A stretch of 6,757 nt of DNA from an uncultured Clostridium sp. (GCA_900553865.1 USFC01000073.1:1-6757); one strand, 5' to 3'. Shown: positions 1-6,290, counted from the first letter of the stretch. Translations and numbers: made by a program. The notes: generated from the letters alone by a model not told the origin.

Positions 1-367
1 ATAATATTCCGCTAAGAAGCAAAAATAAGCCAATTAATAATATCAACATTTCATCAATTTTTACTTTTTTATTTATTATGAATTTTTTTGGATGCTTTTC
101 ATTTATTAATATAGTATATTTTTCACCAACTACAAAATTTTTAGTGAATTTTTTAGGGAACGATTGTTGAGCCTGATTTTCATATTCATTGCCCTTAAAA
201 TTGTATTTAAAAACAGGTATATATTTACTAGAAAACATACCATGGTGATTATAAATATTAAATTTTAGGTATGTTGCATTTATTTTTTTAGTACACTTTA
301 ATTTTGAATATTGAAGCCACATGAAAAACGAAATTAAAATTGTTCCCACAATTATTGCTATCATCAT
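1..367 (-). CDS. DUF3592-like small membrane protein, C-terminus cut by window edge
   Basis: An open frame of 122 codons runs from two consecutive ATG codons (367-362) to the left edge with no stop. The product starts with a hydrophobic helix (residues ~2-20). A polar domain of about 80 residues follows, containing YIPVFKYNFKGNEYE (49-63), VVGEKYTILINEKHPKKFII (79-98), and then a second hydrophobic helix from ~106 that leaves the window. The pattern of two membrane helices around a small beta-rich domain, with PV-Y-F-G-EY followed by VGEKYTI-INEKHP-K, is that of DUF3592-type proteins, whose function is unknown. A GGGAG lies 12 nt before the first ATG, which is rather far, so the exact start is uncertain. 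The frame stays open further upstream but offers no ATG. The gene lies 141 nt downstream of secA on the same strand with no strong terminator between, so some read-through from secA is possible. Gene reality is fairly sure; the family is a pattern-based call. Confidence 0.72.
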   Translation of the reverse strand, partial: MMIAIIVGTILISFFMWLQYSKLKCTKKINATYLKFNIYNHHGMFSSKYIPVFKYNFKGNEYENQAQQSFPKKFTKNFVVGEKYTILINEKHPKKFIINKKVKIDEMLILLIGLFLLLSGIL

Positions 368-508
368 AATATTTTTATTCTCCCAATTTATTATTTTTTG
401 TAATGATATAAAAAGAGCTAAACATATATAATGCTTAACCCTTTAACTATCATCTAAGCTGTAATTCAATAATATCAATGCTATTATATTAGCTTGTAAC
501 CCTCGATA

Positions 509-3262
509 TTACTTATTTTTACCACAGCAGTTTTTGTATTTTTTTCCACTTCCGCAAGGACATGGATCATTTCTACCTACTTTTGGCTCTGTATTAACTA
601 CAGTTTTGTTAAGTCCACCTTCTTTTGGTTTAACTGTTCCATCAACTAAGTTTATTGCTGTATCTTCTAGTCCAGCTCCTGTTATTTCGGCTGTTTCTGT
701 TCTCTTAACATTTTCTTCTTTCTTTTGGATGTTTAACATTATTTTAGCAACATCATCTTTTAATGCTTCAATCATATCATCGAACATATCAGCACCTTCA
801 AGTCTATATTGAACAACTGGATCTTTTTGACCATATGCACGAAGACCAATACCATTTTTTAATTCATCCATATCATCGATATGATCCATCCATTTTTGAT
901 CAACAACTTTTAACATTACAACTCTTTCAAGCTCTCTCATATTTTCTGAACCAAATTCATTCTCTTTATTTTCATAAATTTCATGAGTTCTTTCTTTTAG
1001 TTCATTTATTACATCTTCAGCTGTTGCATTTTCATCTTTTAAAGTTGCTACATCTTCTATTCCAAATGATGTTTCAATATCTTGTATTAATGATTCTGAA
1101 TTAACAATTCCATCTTCAGCAACATATCCATTTACCATTCTTTCAATAGAATCATCTATCATATTTAATACATTATCTTTTAAATTATCTCCATCAAGAA
1201 CTTGTTTTCTTTGAGCATATATAATTTCTCTTTGAGAATTCATAACATCATCATATTGAAGTACATGTTTTCTTATGCTAAAGTTTTTACCTTCAACTTT
1301 CTTTTGAGCTGATTCAACAGCATTAGAAATCATTTTTGAGTTGATTGGCATATCTTCATCTGCACCAAGTCTTTCATATACTTTTACTATTCTATCTCCA
1401 CCGAAAATTTTCATTAAATCATCATCTAGAGCTATATAGAATCTTGATTCACCTGGATCTCCTTGACGACCACTACGTCCACGTAACTGGTTATCAATTC
1501 TACGAGATTCATGTCTTTCAGTACCTATTATTTTTAATCCACCAGCTTCAACAACTTTAGATTTTTCTTCTTTAATTTTTTCTTCAAATTTGTCTTTTAA
1601 TTCTTTATAATGAGCTCTTTCTTTTTTTATTTGCTCATCATCTGTTTCATAATATGTTGTAGCTTCTTCAACTTGTTCAGGTGTATATTTTTCCATTCTT
1701 AATTGTTGTTTTGCTAAATATTCACTATTTCCTCCAAGCATAATATCAGTACCACGACCAGCCATGTTTGTAGCTATTGTAACAGCACCATATTTACCAG
1801 CTTGAGCAATTATTTCAGCTTCTTTTTCGTGTTGTTTAGCATTTAATACTTCATGTTTAATTCCTTCTTTTTTAAGTAAGCTACTTAATTTTTCAGATTT
1901 TTCAATTGATACTGTACCAACTAATACTGGTTGGCCTTTTTCATGGCTTTCTTTTATGTCATTTATAACTGCTCTAAATTTAGCCTTTTCATTTTTGTAT
2001 ATAATATCATGATGGTCTTCACGAATCATTGGTTTGTTTGTTGGTATTTCTATAACGTCTAAATTATAAATTTCTTGGAATTCAGATTCTTCTGTCATAG
2101 CAGTACCTGTCATACCAGATAATTTTTCATACATTCTAAAGTAATTTTGGAATGTTATTGTAGCTAAAGTTTTTGATTCATCTGCAATTCTAACTCCTTC
2201 TTTTGCTTCAATTGCTTGATGTAATCCATTATTGTATCTTCTTCCGTACATAATACGTCCTGTAAATTCATCTACAATAAGAACTTCTCCATCTTTTACA
2301 ATGTAGTCTATATCTTTTTTCATAATTCCATGTGCACGTAATGCTTGATTTACATTGTGAACTAATTCAGAGTTTTCTATATCGTTAAAGTTCTCTAAAT
2401 GGAATTCGTCTTCAGCTTTTTTTATACCTTTACTTGTAAGTGTAGCTGATTTTGCTTTTAAATCTACAATGTAGTCATAGTTTTCGTTATCTTCTGCTTG
2501 TTCTAAATCTTTAACGTCTTCTTCAACTATTACTTTGGCTTTTAATCTTTTTACAAAGTTGTCTGCTTTTTTGTATAAATCAGAAGATTTATTAGCTCTA
2601 CCTGAAATAATAAGAGGTGTACGAGCTTCATCTATTAAAATACTATCAATTTCGTCTACGATTGCATATTTCAATTTTCTTTGAACTAATTGATTTTTAT
2701 AAATAACCATGTTATCCCTTAAATAATCAAATCCAAATTCATTATTTGTTCCATAAGTTACATCACAATTGTATGCCTCTTGTTTTTGTACTGGGTTCAT
2801 TCCTGATATTACAAGGCCTACTGTTAATCCTAAAAATCTATAAACTTTTCCCATCCATTCGCTATCTCTTTTTGCTAAGTAATCGTTTACTGTAATAACA
2901 TGAACTCCTTCTCCTGTAAGTGCATTTAAATATACTGGAAGTGTAGCAACTAATGTTTTACCTTCACCAGTTTTCATTTCTGCAATTCTACCTTGATGAA
3001 GTACAACACCACCTATCAATTGAACATCAAAATGACGCATTCCTAATACTCTTTTTGATGCTTCTCTAACAACTGCAAATGCTTCTGGTAATAAATCATC
3101 TAAAGACTCACCATTTGCGTATCTATTTTTAAATTCCTCCGTTTTTGCTTTTAACTCTGTATCCGTTAATTTTGAAATTTCTTCTTCTAAACCATTAATT
3201 TTATCTACTATTGGTCTTATTCTCTTTACTTCTTTTTCACTATATGTTTTAAAAAGTCCCAT
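509..3262 (-). CDS. secA: Protein translocase subunit SecA
   Basis: SecA is the ATPase motor that pushes unfolded preproteins through the SecYEG channel at the cytoplasmic membrane. With the chosen start it has 917 residues, and the family architecture is complete. Residues 1-80 are the N-terminal part (GLFKTYSEKEVKRI). The Walker A motif MKTGEGKT is at 96-103 and the DEAD-like Walker B VDEIDSILIDEART at about 202-215. The preprotein cross-linking domain covers about 220-370. NBD2 has TNMAGRGTDIMLGG (498-511) and the LRGRSGRQGDPGESRF arginine-finger motif (~593-608). Helical scaffold and wing domains follow. The tail is a zinc-binding SEC-C motif with Cys 901, 903, 912 and 913 (CPC-GSGKKYKN-CC). 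A charged insertion (~512-571) between the two NBD2 motifs is of a kind known in other bacterial SecAs. An upstream in-frame ATG at 3289 would add nine residues. ATG 3262 is preferred because it gives the usual MGLF start and has AAAGGA 11 nt upstream (3274-3279). The promoter also predicts a transcript start near 3297. Confidence 0.97.
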   Translation of the reverse strand: MGLFKTYSEKEVKRIRPIVDKINGLEEEISKLTDTELKAKTEEFKNRYANGESLDDLLPEAFAVVREASKRVLGMRHFDVQLIGGVVLHQGRIAEMKTGEGKTLVATLPVYLNALTGEGVHVITVNDYLAKRDSEWMGKVYRFLGLTVGLVISGMNPVQKQEAYNCDVTYGTNNEFGFDYLRDNMVIYKNQLVQRKLKYAIVDEIDSILIDEARTPLIISGRANKSSDLYKKADNFVKRLKAKVIVEEDVKDLEQAEDNENYDYIVDLKAKSATLTSKGIKKAEDEFHLENFNDIENSELVHNVNQALRAHGIMKKDIDYIVKDGEVLIVDEFTGRIMYGRRYNNGLHQAIEAKEGVRIADESKTLATITFQNYFRMYEKLSGMTGTAMTEESEFQEIYNLDVIEIPTNKPMIREDHHDIIYKNEKAKFRAVINDIKESHEKGQPVLVGTVSIEKSEKLSSLLKKEGIKHEVLNAKQHEKEAEIIAQAGKYGAVTIATNMAGRGTDIMLGGNSEYLAKQQLRMEKYTPEQVEEATTYYETDDEQIKKERAHYKELKDKFEEKIKEEKSKVVEAGGLKIIGTERHESRRIDNQLRGRSGRQGDPGESRFYIALDDDLMKIFGGDRIVKVYERLGADEDMPINSKMISNAVESAQKKVEGKNFSIRKHVLQYDDVMNSQREIIYAQRKQVLDGDNLKDNVLNMIDDSIERMVNGYVAEDGIVNSESLIQDIETSFGIEDVATLKDENATAEDVINELKERTHEIYENKENEFGSENMRELERVVMLKVVDQKWMDHIDDMDELKNGIGLRAYGQKDPVVQYRLEGADMFDDMIEALKDDVAKIMLNIQKKEENVKRTETAEITGAGLEDTAINLVDGTVKPKEGGLNKTVVNTEPKVGRNDPCPCGSGKKYKNCCGKNK

Positions 3263-3303
3263 GTATTTTTTCATCCTTTCGTAAATCATTTTTTATAGGT
3301 CTA

Positions 3304-3332
3304 ACTATATCATTATTTACTTTAAAATGCAA
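3304..3332 (-). promoter_or_regulatory. Probable secA promoter (extended -10)
   Basis: Read on the minus strand, TATAGT (3304-3309) is preceded by TG at the extended -10 position. A weak -35, TTGCAT (3327-3332), stands 17 nt away. The transcript would start near 3297 and leave a leader of about 35 nt before the secA ATG at 3262, which argues against translation from the ATG at 3289. This is a consensus match by eye only. Confidence 0.5.
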
Positions 3333-3370
3333 TAAAAAAGCAACATTTTTTATTTTGTTTTCAAGTATAA

Positions 3371-3398
3371 TTGTTAAATTTTTTTCATATATTCTAAT
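3371..3398 (+). promoter_or_regulatory. Probable promoter of the 3432-3974 gene
   Basis: TTGTTA (3371-3376) and TCTAAT (3393-3398) are separated by 16 nt and point away from secA. The -10 box matches consensus at five of six positions and the -35 at four. Transcription would begin near 3405, just before the ribosome site. The surrounding DNA is very AT-rich, so chance matches are likely and confidence is moderate. Confidence 0.42.
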
Positions 3399-3431
3399 AA
3401 ATATATTTTCTAAAGAAAGCAGGTATTTTTG

Positions 3432-3974
3432 ATGTTTGTTTATAATTTAAAATTAAACAGTTCGTTTTTTTATAAAATTTTATTAGGCATTATTATTTTA
3501 ATTGTTATAGTTTTGTGTGGAATTGTAGGATATAAAATTTATAAAGAGAGTATTAAGTTAAATGACGATATTCCTGCAAGTGATGTTACAACTCTTACAG
3601 CTCAAAATTATACAAATGTTTTAAAGACTGTTCACGAAAATTTAGATACATATGTTGGTCAAAAATTCAAATTTTCTGGCTTTGTGTATAGAGTGTACGA
3701 TTTTAGTAATGATGAATTTGTACTTGGAAGAAATATGGTTATTAGATCTGATTTTCAAAGTGTAGTTGTTGGCTTTCTTTGTAAATATAAAGATGCAATT
3801 AAACTTTGTGACAGTACATGGATAGAATTGGAAGGCCGAATTGAAAAGGGAAAGTATCATGGAAGTGATATTCCAATTTTAGAGGTAACTAGCGTTAAAG
3901 AAATTGAAAAACCTAATGATGAATTCGTATATCCTCCAGATGATAACTACATTCCTACTTCTACTATTTTATAA
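3432..3974 (+). CDS. Membrane-anchored DUF1980 C-terminal-domain-like protein
   Basis: This is a 180-residue protein with a short cytoplasmic start, one transmembrane helix (~15-37, rich in I/V/L) and an outside domain. The segment from about 73 to 168 (YVGQKFKFSGFVYR, then DEFVLGRNMVI, then VGFLCKY-DA, then STWIELEGRIEKGKYHG, then a VTSVKEI--PNDEFVYP ending) follows the conserved outline of the C-terminal domain of YcgQ/TIGR03943 (DUF1980) proteins. Those are the partners of a COG0701-type permease and have no firmly established function. Here the long multi-helix N-terminal part of that family is replaced by a single anchor. The paired cysteines that family members usually carry after the FV-R segment are absent (IRSDFQSV at 104-111). 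ATG 3432 is chosen over TTG 3429 because AGG at 3421-3423 lies 8 nt upstream. The gene is divergent from secA and is closed by the terminator at 4031-4061, so it appears monocistronic. No COG0701 permease gene is visible nearby. Confidence 0.8.
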   Translation: MFVYNLKLNSSFFYKILLGIIILIVIVLCGIVGYKIYKESIKLNDDIPASDVTTLTAQNYTNVLKTVHENLDTYVGQKFKFSGFVYRVYDFSNDEFVLGRNMVIRSDFQSVVVGFLCKYKDAIKLCDSTWIELEGRIEKGKYHGSDIPILEVTSVKEIEKPNDEFVYPPDDNYIPTSTIL

Positions 3975-4030
3975 TTAAGCTTTTTAAATACATCTGTTCT
4001 ATAACTACTAAAAACAAATACCATAAGCAT

Positions 4031-4061
4031 AAAAGGGACTATAATAAATATAGCCCCTTTT
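4031..4061. terminator. Hairpin terminator, probably bidirectional
   Basis: AAAAGGG (4031-4037) pairs with CCCTTTT (4055-4061), and CTATA (4039-4043) pairs with TATAG (4049-4053). There is one A/C mismatch and a 5-nt loop. The stem carries A and T runs at its base, so a U tract is produced on either strand. It lies between the plus-strand gene ending at 3974 and the minus-strand gene ending at 4087, which is exactly where a shared terminator for convergent genes is expected. Confidence 0.85.
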
Positions 4062-4074
4062 AGTTAGTATTTTT

Positions 4075-4097
4075 CATACTGTTTTCTTAACAGTATG
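4075..4097. repeat. Perfect 9-bp inverted repeat over the stop codon of the small gene
   Basis: CATACTGTT (4075-4083) and AACAGTATG (4089-4097) are perfect inverted arms around a 5-nt loop. The stop codon of the minus-strand 67-codon gene (4087-4089) sits in the loop edge, and its last two codons lie in the stem. No U run follows on either strand, so it is not a standard terminator by itself. The arm ATACT (4076-4080) can alternatively pair with AGTAT at 4066-4070, so two mutually exclusive hairpins are possible. It may stabilise the 3' end of the message or be a relic of a repeat. Confidence 0.6.
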
Positions 4098-4290
4098 GTG
4101 TAGCTGGATGACAAACCAGTTTTGTTTCCCCCGTCTTTGTTTGCCTTCTGCTTACCGCCATGCCCTTGTTTCTGGCAATAAAATTCATTGCCTCATCTGG
4201 CTGCATTTTTTCTACTTCTTTCCGAAGTTCGGCCTCTTTTCTAGCTACGTCCTCTTTTGTCATTTTACTTGCTACAATTGTAATTTCCAT
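4087..4290 (-). CDS. Small 67-residue protein of unknown function with C-terminal Cys pair
   Basis: I do not recognise this protein. It starts MEITIVASKMTKEDVARKEA, continues with a highly charged, probably helical stretch (~10-40), then a basic segment (NKGMAVSRRQTKTGETK), and ends in KLVCHPATPYC with cysteines at 59 and 67. No signal peptide or membrane segment is visible. The start at 4290 is chosen over the in-frame ATG at 4305 because a strong GGAGG (4299-4303) lies exactly 8 nt before it and overlaps the upstream ATG. A promoter with a perfect -10 lies at 4346-4374. Together these strongly suggest a real, well-expressed gene. Its G+C is clearly higher than that of the neighbours (about 47% in 4141-4200), which suggests a separate origin or strong codon selection. 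It could be a small regulator, a metal-binding protein or a peptide precursor; nothing here decides among them, and no modifying enzyme is nearby. Confidence 0.78.
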   Translation of the reverse strand: MEITIVASKMTKEDVARKEAELRKEVEKMQPDEAMNFIARNKGMAVSRRQTKTGETKLVCHPATPYC

Positions 4291-4298
4291 GTGATGCC

Positions 4299-4303
4299 CC
4301 TCC
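4299..4303 (-). promoter_or_regulatory. Strong ribosome binding site of the 67-codon gene
   Basis: GGAGG on the minus strand, 8 nt before ATG 4290. It decides the start: the upstream in-frame ATG (4305-4303) overlaps the ribosome site and has no site of its own. Confidence 0.8.
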
Positions 4304-4336
4304 ATTTTTTGAATACAAGTTTTTGGTTACTTAAAG

Positions 4337-4364
4337 GTAAAATATATTATACATTATATTTTAC
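4337..4364. promoter_or_regulatory. Perfect 10+10 palindrome over the promoter, candidate operator
   Basis: GTAAAATATA (4337-4346) is the exact reverse complement of TATATTTTAC (4355-4364), with an 8-nt spacer. The palindrome covers the -10 box and part of the spacer of the minus-strand promoter at 4346-4374, a classic position for a dimeric repressor. The AT-only arms make chance more likely, but a G/C closing pair and 10 perfect pairs are uncommon. It does not match the PerR, Fur or Zur boxes I know. It could instead form a hairpin near the 5' end of the message. Confidence 0.5.
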
Positions 4365-4374
4365 ATAAAATCAA
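4346..4374 (-). promoter_or_regulatory. Promoter of the 67-codon gene
   Basis: On the minus strand, TTGATT (4369-4374) and a perfect TATAAT (4346-4351) are separated by exactly 17 nt. This is the best sigma-A-type match in the window. Transcription would begin near 4339 and give a leader of about 50 nt with the strong ribosome site at its end. Confidence 0.75.
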
Positions 4375-4403
4375 GTGTTTTGCACAATTTTTTTGTTCTC
4401 CGC

Positions 4404-4516
4404 GTGACGCAAAAAGAAACGTCCTAAATAGTGTCACACTCCAAAAGGAACTTTCTTCACCAAATGGAAACGTCTCTAATTGGTATTGACTGTTTTTTGC
4501 TCCGTCCCCAAAAACA
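4404..4516. repeat. Degenerate hairpin-forming (REP-like) repeat cluster
   Basis: This non-coding stretch is built of related short units. GTGACGC-AAAAAG-AAACGTCC (4404-4424), AAAAGGAACTTT (4443-4454), GGAAACGTCTC (4466-4476) and GCTCCGTCCCC (4499-4509) resemble pieces of the TGACRC-AAAAAG-AACCGTCCCC units that are scattered between genes in many Clostridia genomes. That resemblance is from memory. GTGACGC (4404-4410) can pair with GTGTCAC (4431-4437). No open frame is credible here, and the copies are decayed, so exact unit boundaries cannot be set. Confidence 0.45.
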
Positions 4517-4521
4517 GTTAA
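4486..4521. repeat. Long inverted repeat at the 3' end of the AI-2E family gene
   Basis: ACTGTTTTT (4489-4497) pairs perfectly with AAAAACAGT (4510-4518), and three more pairs (one G-U) extend the stem outward. The 12-nt loop holds TGCTCCGTCCCC. The stop codon of the minus-strand permease gene (4518-4520) is inside the stem. No U run follows on the minus strand, so it is at best a non-canonical terminator. The GGGGACGGAGC loop ties it to the neighbouring repeat cluster. Confidence 0.6.
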
Positions 4522-5612
4522 AATTCAAAAATGGATTTTGCTACTCCCTTGTCTATTATTGTTCCGAATATATTTTTTAAAATTATTAGTATTATTGGAC
4601 CTACCAACATTCCTATTACTCCTAAAAATTTAAAACCTGTATACATTGCAATTAATGTGAATATTGGATGTATTCCTATTTGTTTTGATACTACTCTTGG
4701 TTCAATAAATTGTCTTACTATACTCATTATTACTAATAAAACTATTATGCTTATTCCTAAGGTTATATCTCCGTCACAGGCACAAATTATTGCCCATGGT
4801 ATCATTACTGTGGCGCTTCCAAATATCGGAAGTGCATCTACAAAGCCTATTCCAAGTGCTGCCATTAATGGAAATGGCACATTTAGGCCTACAAATTTGA
4901 ATATATACAGTCCTACTAGTGAAATCACAAATGAAACTAACACTAAAATTGCTTCTGCTTTTAGGTAACATCCTAATGTTTTTATTATTTTTCGTAAATG
5001 TTTTGTAAATTTTTTTACCCATTTCTCTGGGAAATGATGTTCTAGTTGGTCTATCATATATATTTTATCTATACATATAAAATATAATGAAATAATGCAT
5101 ATAACGGTATATATTCCTATTGTTGGAAGTGATGTTATTATGTTTAGTAAATTTGTCAAAGCATTTTTCATCCATTCGCTTAAGGTTTTTAAAATGTCAT
5201 CACCTGAAGATTGTAAAACATCAACTATTTCATTTGGTACATGTAATTTATTTAAATCTATTCCTTGTATGGTTTCTTGAAATTTGTTTGATATTTTTTC
5301 CATATAAATATTTAAGCTATTAAGTAAATTTGATGATTCTGATATAAGTGAGGCTATTCCCCATGCTAAAAGTCCTATAAGTACACCAAGCACAATAACA
5401 AACACTATTATTGTGCTTGTCTTTCTTCTTATTTTTAGTTTTTTCATGCTGAATTTTATAATTGGCTCTATAAGAAGAGATAATATAAATGCTACTAAAA
5501 ACGGCATATAAAATATCGCTAATTTAAATGCCAAATATATTCCTAATATAGAAAGAAGGAGAGTTGCTAATTTTTTTAAAACTTTTGACCAATAATTCAT
5601 ATCTATAATCAT
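4518..5612 (-). CDS. AI-2E family transporter, YtvI-like membrane protein
   Basis: This is a 364-residue multi-helix membrane protein of the AI-2E transporter family (PF01594). Hydrophobic segments lie at about 15-48, 66-90, 162-181, 222-243, 248-276, 284-299 and 317-348. Between the second and third is a long amphipathic, probably extracytoplasmic stretch (~91-155). The conserved family signatures are FVDALPIFGSATVMIPW (257-273) and FIEPRVVSKQIGIHP (302-316). These look most like YtvI, a sporulation-associated membrane protein of Bacillota (TIGR02872), but other AI-2E paralogs share them, so no symbol is given. Members have been linked to efflux of small molecules or to ion exchange; the substrate here cannot be read. 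The ATG at 5612 has AGGAG about 9 nt upstream. The CBS gene ends 46 nt before it, with no terminator between, so the two are probably co-transcribed. An inverted repeat overlaps the stop codon. Confidence 0.93.
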   Translation of the reverse strand: MIIDMNYWSKVLKKLATLLLSILGIYLAFKLAIFYMPFLVAFILSLLIEPIIKFSMKKLKIRRKTSTIIVFVIVLGVLIGLLAWGIASLISESSNLLNSLNIYMEKISNKFQETIQGIDLNKLHVPNEIVDVLQSSGDDILKTLSEWMKNALTNLLNIITSLPTIGIYTVICIISLYFICIDKIYMIDQLEHHFPEKWVKKFTKHLRKIIKTLGCYLKAEAILVLVSFVISLVGLYIFKFVGLNVPFPLMAALGIGFVDALPIFGSATVMIPWAIICACDGDITLGISIIVLLVIMSIVRQFIEPRVVSKQIGIHPIFTLIAMYTGFKFLGVIGMLVGPIILIILKNIFGTIIDKGVAKSIFEF

Positions 5613-5658
5613 TTTTACCCTCTCCTTTTCTCTATATATTATGATGCTTGTCTACATT

Positions 5659-6099
5659 TTATTCCGCATTTTTAGTATTCCATTTGCATATGTCTTCTAT
5701 TGTTTTTCCAACATTTTGAGTTTCAACATTTTCATGTTTGCACAAATCTCCTAATGTTAAAATTCCTATTATTTTATTGTTGTCATCTACAACTGGCAAA
5801 CGGCGAATTTGGTTTTCAGTCATTATTTTTTCAGCATTATTAAGTTCATCATTTTCACCACAACAGCAAACTTTTGATGTCATTATTTCACTTACAGGGG
5901 TAGTGGTTGTGTCTTTTCCACAAGCCACACATCTTAATATAACATCTCTGTCTGTGACTACTCCTACCACATTTTCGTTTGTGTCACATACTGGAATACA
6001 ACCTACATGCTCACCTTTCATTAATTTAGCACAATCGCAAATTGTGCTATTGGGAGTAATATACGTTACATTATTGCACATGCAATCTTTTACTTTCAT
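5659..6099 (-). CDS. Cysteine-rich CBS-domain-pair protein
   Basis: A 146-residue stand-alone pair of CBS domains (Bateman module), a fold that usually senses adenine nucleotides or S-adenosylmethionine. CBS1 spans about 1-58 (KVKDCMCNNVTYITP, HVGCIPVCD, VVGVVTDRDVILR). CBS2 spans about 68-121 (VSEIMTSKV, QIRRLPVVDDNNKIIGILTLGDL). The T-x-x-D ligand motifs TDRD (49-52) and TLGD (115-118) are present. The protein has 13 cysteines in 146 residues (6, 8, 21, 23, 34, 38, 57, 60, 78-80, 120, 138). They include CxC, CxC, CxxxC, CxxC and CCC groups at places where relatives usually carry other residues, which points to metal or redox sensing. ATG 6099 is preferred over the in-frame ATG at 6117 because an AAAGGTGG sits between them at ribosome-site distance. 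It is probably the first gene of a unit with the AI-2E permease and could regulate it. The upstream gene is cut off by the terminator at 6193-6231, but no convincing promoter is seen in the AT-rich leader. Confidence 0.9.
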   Translation of the reverse strand: MKVKDCMCNNVTYITPNSTICDCAKLMKGEHVGCIPVCDTNENVVGVVTDRDVILRCVACGKDTTTTPVSEIMTSKVCCCGENDELNNAEKIMTENQIRRLPVVDDNNKIIGILTLGDLCKHENVETQNVGKTIEDICKWNTKNAE

Positions 6100-6192
6100 T
6101 TTTATACCACCTTTCATTTATTTTTATATTTCTATTTTGTTCATTTTTTTATTTTATATTCATGGCTATGTATTTTTCCTGCTTTCTATGCA

Positions 6193-6231
6193 CAAAAAAA
6201 TCTAGTGTGCTTTTATATTTACACACTAGAT
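6193..6231 (-). terminator. Intrinsic terminator of the FGE-like gene
   Basis: On the minus strand, ATCTAGTGTG (6231-6222) pairs perfectly with CACACTAGAT (6209-6200) around a 12-nt loop, and a run of seven more T follows directly (6199-6193). This is a textbook Rho-independent terminator, placed about 60 nt after the stop codon of the gene ending at 6291. It isolates that gene from the CBS-permease unit. Confidence 0.9.
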
Positions 6232-6290
6232 AATACACTATTCTTGTTTGCATAATTTTTAAACATTCTCTGCAATATATTAGTAGAGGC

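Noticed and set aside
456..495. AT-rich hairpin after secA (AAGCT at 456-460 with AGCTT at 491-495, ATAATA at 469-474 with TATTAT at 482-487)
   Set aside because: The stem is interrupted by large internal loops and no U run follows, so it cannot be called a terminator.
534..1560. Plus-strand open frames opposite the secA 3' half
   Set aside because: They lie antisense to an unmistakable secA, have low-complexity products rich in L/H/F/S and lack ribosome sites; they are shadows.
4087..4290. RiPP or lanthipeptide precursor reading of the 67-residue protein
   Set aside because: A charged leader-like part and terminal cysteines are suggestive, but no modifying enzyme, transporter or known leader motif is in the window.
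4337..4364. PerR, Fur or Zur box
   Set aside because: The arms do not fit the 7-1-7 pattern of those boxes, and the spacer is 8 nt.
4108..4368. Plus-strand 86-codon frame opposite the small gene
   Set aside because: It is antisense to a gene with a strong promoter and ribosome site, has no such signals of its own, and runs through the promoter and palindrome.
4489..4518. Inverted repeat considered as the intrinsic terminator of the AI-2E family gene
   Set aside because: Stem quality is good, but on the minus strand it is followed by CAATACC and not by a T run; it is kept as a repeat.
6100..6192. Promoter for the CBS gene (TATAAA-like boxes in the leader)
   Set aside because: Several AT-rich -10 look-alikes exist, but none has an acceptable -35 at 16-18 nt.
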